Notes under the pieces: model-generated
Told to the model about the DNA's origin: nothing
The model's input: only the letters and a program-made list of their open reading frames with translations
The model's database searches: none
Assembly: GCA_039922875.1 (NCBI GenBank)
Contig: JBDTDV010000004.1
Location: 1-7,778, forward strand
From: JBDTDV01 sp039922875
GTDB lineage: Bacteria > Actinomycetota > Actinomycetes > Actinomycetales > Microbacteriaceae
Direction of reading: 5' to 3'
Length of the DNA: 7,778 nucleotides
Translations under genes and position numbers: made by a program
Part shown: piece by piece, positions 6,326-7,778 of the stretch
How positions within the stretch are numbered: the stretch's first letter is position 1
How the letters are laid out: the number at the start of each line of letters is the position of its first letter

Positions 6326-6475
6326 CTTTCATGTTTCCCGACACATCGCTGGCGGCCAAAATGGCCACTTTGATGGCCAGAAACGCTTCGCCAAGGTCGT
6401 TCCAACAACAGCGCCCACGAAGGGCCCTCACCGCCTGCATCATCCTCTGACTGCTCGCGCTTTTCCAGATCGCGC
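6326..6475. other. Gene-poor stretch between the hairpin and the small membrane gene
   Basis: About 150 bases with no convincing gene. It contains a perfect palindrome GGCCA-AAA-TGGCC (6354-6366) with a further TGGCC copy at 6374-6378, and a 39-codon ATG frame (6331-6450) lacking a good ribosome binding site. No second tRNA could be folded here. No clear promoter for the following gene was found. Confidence 0.4.
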
Positions 6476-6790
6476 TTGCCCTCGGCGCCCCCTCTCGGGG
6501 AATTCGCGTGGGGTGGCAAGGCGAAAGTCCTTCCCGCGAAACTCCGGATCGGCAGCATCGTGTCGGTTCTCCTCTATGTCGTCATCGCGATCATCTTCCT
6601 TGAACGTGCGGAGATTGCCCACTTCATAGGGAGCGTGACCGCGGTGCACGTTGCCGCGTGGGTTGTCTTTGGATACTTCGTCCTCGGCATCCTTATGAAC
6701 GCGGTCTCACGGAGTAAGCGGGAACGCTTCACCATGACACCGGTCACGATCGTTCTCGCTGCCCTCGCGTTCGTCGTCGCGCTCGGCTGA
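6476..6790 (+). CDS. Small hydrophobic protein with three membrane helices, function unknown
   Basis: The open frame gives 104 residues from a TTG at 6476. Three hydrophobic segments are plain: about 25-43 (IGSIVSVLLYVVIAIIFL), 58-78 (VHVAAWVVFGYFVLGILM) and 87-103 (TPVTIVLAALAFVVALG). A basic patch SRSKRER (78-84) lies between the second and third and would sit on the cytoplasmic face. Amino-acid make-up and length resemble uncharacterised actinobacterial membrane proteins; no function is assigned. The start is doubtful: the first 20 or so residues (PSAPPLGEFAWGGKAK) do not look like the membrane protein, and the TTG has no ribosome binding site. AAGGCG at 6518-6523 is well placed for a start at 6527, but that codon is GTC. 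A GTG at 6560 would shorten the first helix. The frame stops 45 bases before the stop of the convergent XRE-cupin gene. Confidence 0.62.
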   Translation: MPSAPPLGEFAWGGKAKVLPAKLRIGSIVSVLLYVVIAIIFLERAEIAHFIGSVTAVHVAAWVVFGYFVLGILMNAVSRSKRERFTMTPVTIVLAALAFVVALG

Positions 6791-6818
6791 CTCCAACGAG
6801 CAGCTGACTCCGCCGAGC
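6781..6818. terminator. Possible bidirectional terminator between convergent genes
   Basis: GCTCGGC (6781-6787) and GCCGAGC (6812-6818) form a perfect seven-base inverted repeat around a 24-base loop, overlapping the end of the small membrane gene. An eight-base direct repeat CTGACTCC (6787-6794 and 6804-6811) lies partly in the loop. The long loop and missing T-run make this a weak call, though the place between two convergent genes is right. Confidence 0.3.
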
Positions 6819-6835
6819 GGCACACGACCGGGAAA

Positions 6836-7429
6836 CTAGACCGTAGGAGATTGCTTCGTGCGAGCACGCAGATGGATGCGTTCACCCTGCTTGCCGAACA
6901 TGCTCAGGATCTCGACGGGGCCGTTGCCCGCTGGACCGAACCAGTGCGGGTTCTTCGTGTCGAACTCAGCCGCCTCGCCAGTCCCCATGACGATGTCGTG
7001 CTCGCCGAGGATCATCCGCAGCCGACCCGACAGTACGTAGATCCATTCGTAGCCGCCGTGTGTTCGCAGCGTTGGTTCACGATCGGTGGCCGGAACGGTG
7101 ATCTTGAACGCCTGCGGTTCACCGTGATGTTGGGAAAGGGGAGTGAGGATGCGGCCGTCACTGCGAGTGGACTTCTGCGGTACGCGCGGATCGTCGATCC
7201 GCGGCGAGGTGACGATCTCATCGAGCGAGACGGACAGTGCCGCGACGATCGGAAGCAGCAGCTCCAGGCTCGGCTTTCGCTGGCCCGACTCGAGCCTGGA
7301 GAGCGTGCTCTTGGAGATGCCCGTCGCCTGTGCAAGATCGTCCAGGGTGATGTCCTTCTTCTTGCGCACCTGGCGCAGCCGTGGCGCAATCTGATTGAGC
7401 TCGGTGGCGATGCGCTGGGCAGTACTCAT
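6836..7429 (-). CDS. XRE-family regulator with C-terminal cupin domain
   Basis: A 197-residue transcription factor. Residues 14-72 form an XRE/Cro-type helix-turn-helix (LDDLAQATGISKSTLSRLESGQRKPS is its core, 29-54), and about 100-185 form a cupin beta-barrel that probably binds a small effector. The cupin metal site is partial: H124 and E128 in THGGYEWIYVLSG plus H162 in NPHWFGP are present, but the usual first-motif HxH has only one histidine, so metal binding is uncertain. The ATG at 7429 gives the standard length; no good ribosome binding site precedes it. It is divergent from the flavoprotein gene at 7520, and paired 12-base repeats in the 90-base gap are likely its operator. By family precedent it would control the flavoprotein and itself, sensing either that enzyme's substrate or a product. 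The effector cannot be read from sequence. Confidence 0.93.
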   Translation of the reverse strand: MSTAQRIATELNQIAPRLRQVRKKKDITLDDLAQATGISKSTLSRLESGQRKPSLELLLPIVAALSVSLDEIVTSPRIDDPRVPQKSTRSDGRILTPLSQHHGEPQAFKITVPATDREPTLRTHGGYEWIYVLSGRLRMILGEHDIVMGTGEAAEFDTKNPHWFGPAGNGPVEILSMFGKQGERIHLRARTKQSPTV

Positions 7430-7446
7430 GCGTTCATCGAATCACG

Positions 7447-7479
7447 TTGTCCCAGTTTCAGCAACAGATGTCCCACTTT
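7447..7479. promoter_or_regulatory. Candidate XRE-cupin operator: two direct repeats 21 bases apart
   Basis: TTGTCCCAGTTT (7447-7458) and ATGTCCCACTTT (7468-7479) agree at 10 of 12 positions and are offset by exactly 21 bases, two helical turns, so two regulator units would bind on the same DNA face. They fill the gap between the divergent XRE-cupin and flavoprotein genes, and the second copy touches the candidate -35 of the flavoprotein promoter. Confidence 0.55.
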
Positions 7480-7505
7480 GGATTCCGGCCGTGACACTGT
7501 ATACG
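7478..7505 (+). promoter_or_regulatory. Candidate promoter of the second flavoprotein gene
   Basis: TTGGAT (7478-7483) as a weak -35 and TATACG (7500-7505) as -10 lie 16 bases apart. The second operator-like repeat overlaps the -35 by two bases, consistent with repression or regulated activation. The start codon at 7520 is 14 bases past the -10, and a ribosome binding site lies between them at 7507-7511, so the leader would be very short. Confidence 0.35.
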
Positions 7506-7519
7506 CGGAGGTGGTCATC

Positions 7520-7778
7520 ATGACCCAAACATCACACCACGACGTAGTCATCATCGGCGGGGGTGCCGCCGGGCTCAGCGCCGGGCTGGTGCTCGCGCGT
7601 GCCCAGGTCGACGTCCTCATTGTCGATGCCGGTGAGCCCCGCAATTTGCCAGCCACTGAGATGCACGGATTCCTCTCCCGCGATGGCATTCCGCCGACCG
7701 AGTTCTTCGAGCTGGGTCGCGGTGAGTTCCTCGGCTACGGCGGAACCGTCTGCTCGGCAACCGTTGTCGCAGTCGGGC
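7520..7778 (+). CDS. Second thioredoxin-reductase-like FAD oxidoreductase, C-terminus cut by window edge
   Basis: Only the first 86 codons are present. The ATG at 7520 follows GGAGG (7507-7511) with eight bases between. Residues 8-20 begin a Rossmann strand and the FAD loop GGGAAG (DVVIIGGGAAGLSAG), and LIVDAGEPRN is the expected end of the second strand. The segment HGFLSRDGIPPTE with later LGRGEF and GY matches the protein starting at 5218 nearly residue for residue, so the two are paralogues of one family. Whether this copy has a CxxC pair and an intact NAD(P)H loop lies beyond the edge. It is divergent from the XRE-cupin regulator and probably controlled by it. Frame and family are firm; function is unknown. 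Confidence 0.92.
   Translation, partial: MTQTSHHDVVIIGGGAAGLSAGLVLARAQVDVLIVDAGEPRNLPATEMHGFLSRDGIPPTEFFELGRGEFLGYGGTVCSATVVAVG

Noticed and set aside
6219..6330. Possible phage or island attachment site at the tRNA-Gln 3' end
   Set aside because: No integrase gene and no repeat of the tRNA 3' end were seen in the window; only the gene-poor stretch hints at rearrangement.
5649..6443. A 264-codon minus-strand frame running through the tRNA
   Set aside because: It reads through the complement of tRNA-Gln (giving the familiar GYLDSNQ-type artefact) and is antisense to the flavoprotein.
6331..6450. A 39-codon ATG frame after the hairpin
   Set aside because: It has no convincing ribosome binding site, no recognisable feature and a start inside the possible terminator tail; too short to support.
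7426..7689. An 87-codon minus-strand frame across the XRE-flavoprotein gap
   Set aside because: It is antisense to the flavoprotein start and covers the promoter region; no motif or start signal supports it.

Overview
The window reads as chromosomal DNA from a high-GC actinobacterium. Actinobacterial features are the strong G/C bias at third codon positions, TAnnnT-type -10 elements placed so that transcripts would be leaderless (start codon at or next to the first base), four-base start/stop overlaps, and a GluRS that lacks the zinc-binding cysteines. A member of the Microbacteriaceae or a near relative would fit, but that is inference from gene style and not from any search.

Left part (1-3664): a hemicellulose-use locus. 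On the minus strand a family CE7 acetyl-xylan esterase (2303-1338) is followed, with a 4-base GTGA overlap, by a family GH43 beta-xylosidase/alpha-L-arabinofuranosidase (1341 to beyond the left edge). Neither has a signal peptide, so they would deacetylate and cleave imported acetylated xylo- or arabino-oligosaccharides in the cytoplasm. Facing away from them is a ROK-family repressor (2393-3664), the usual regulator type for such operons. The 89-base divergent gap holds a TGATC-N4-GATCA inverted repeat and one candidate -10 element for each direction. The ROK protein has lost the cysteine metal motif and carries an N-terminal tail encoded by a degenerate 15-base tandem repeat.

Middle part (3686-6325): gltX (glutamyl-tRNA synthetase), probably leaderless, overlaps by ATGA with a thioredoxin-reductase-like flavoprotein gene. 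That protein keeps a CxxC redox pair and both FAD motifs but has a degraded NAD(P)H-binding motif. A tRNA-Gln (anticodon CTG) starts 29 bases after the flavoprotein stop and may have its own promoter inside the end of that gene. A hairpin follows the tRNA.

Right part (6326-7778): about 150 bases with no convincing gene, then a small three-helix membrane protein with an uncertain start, a convergent XRE-cupin regulator on the minus strand, and, divergent from the regulator, the first 86 codons of a second thioredoxin-reductase-like flavoprotein that is a clear paralogue of the one behind gltX. The 90-base gap between regulator and flavoprotein carries two near-identical 12-base direct repeats exactly 21 bases apart, a good candidate operator.

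No CRISPR array, insertion sequence or phage gene was seen. The points most worth following are the paired CxxC flavoproteins, the 21-base-spaced repeats, and the repeat-encoded tail of the ROK regulator.
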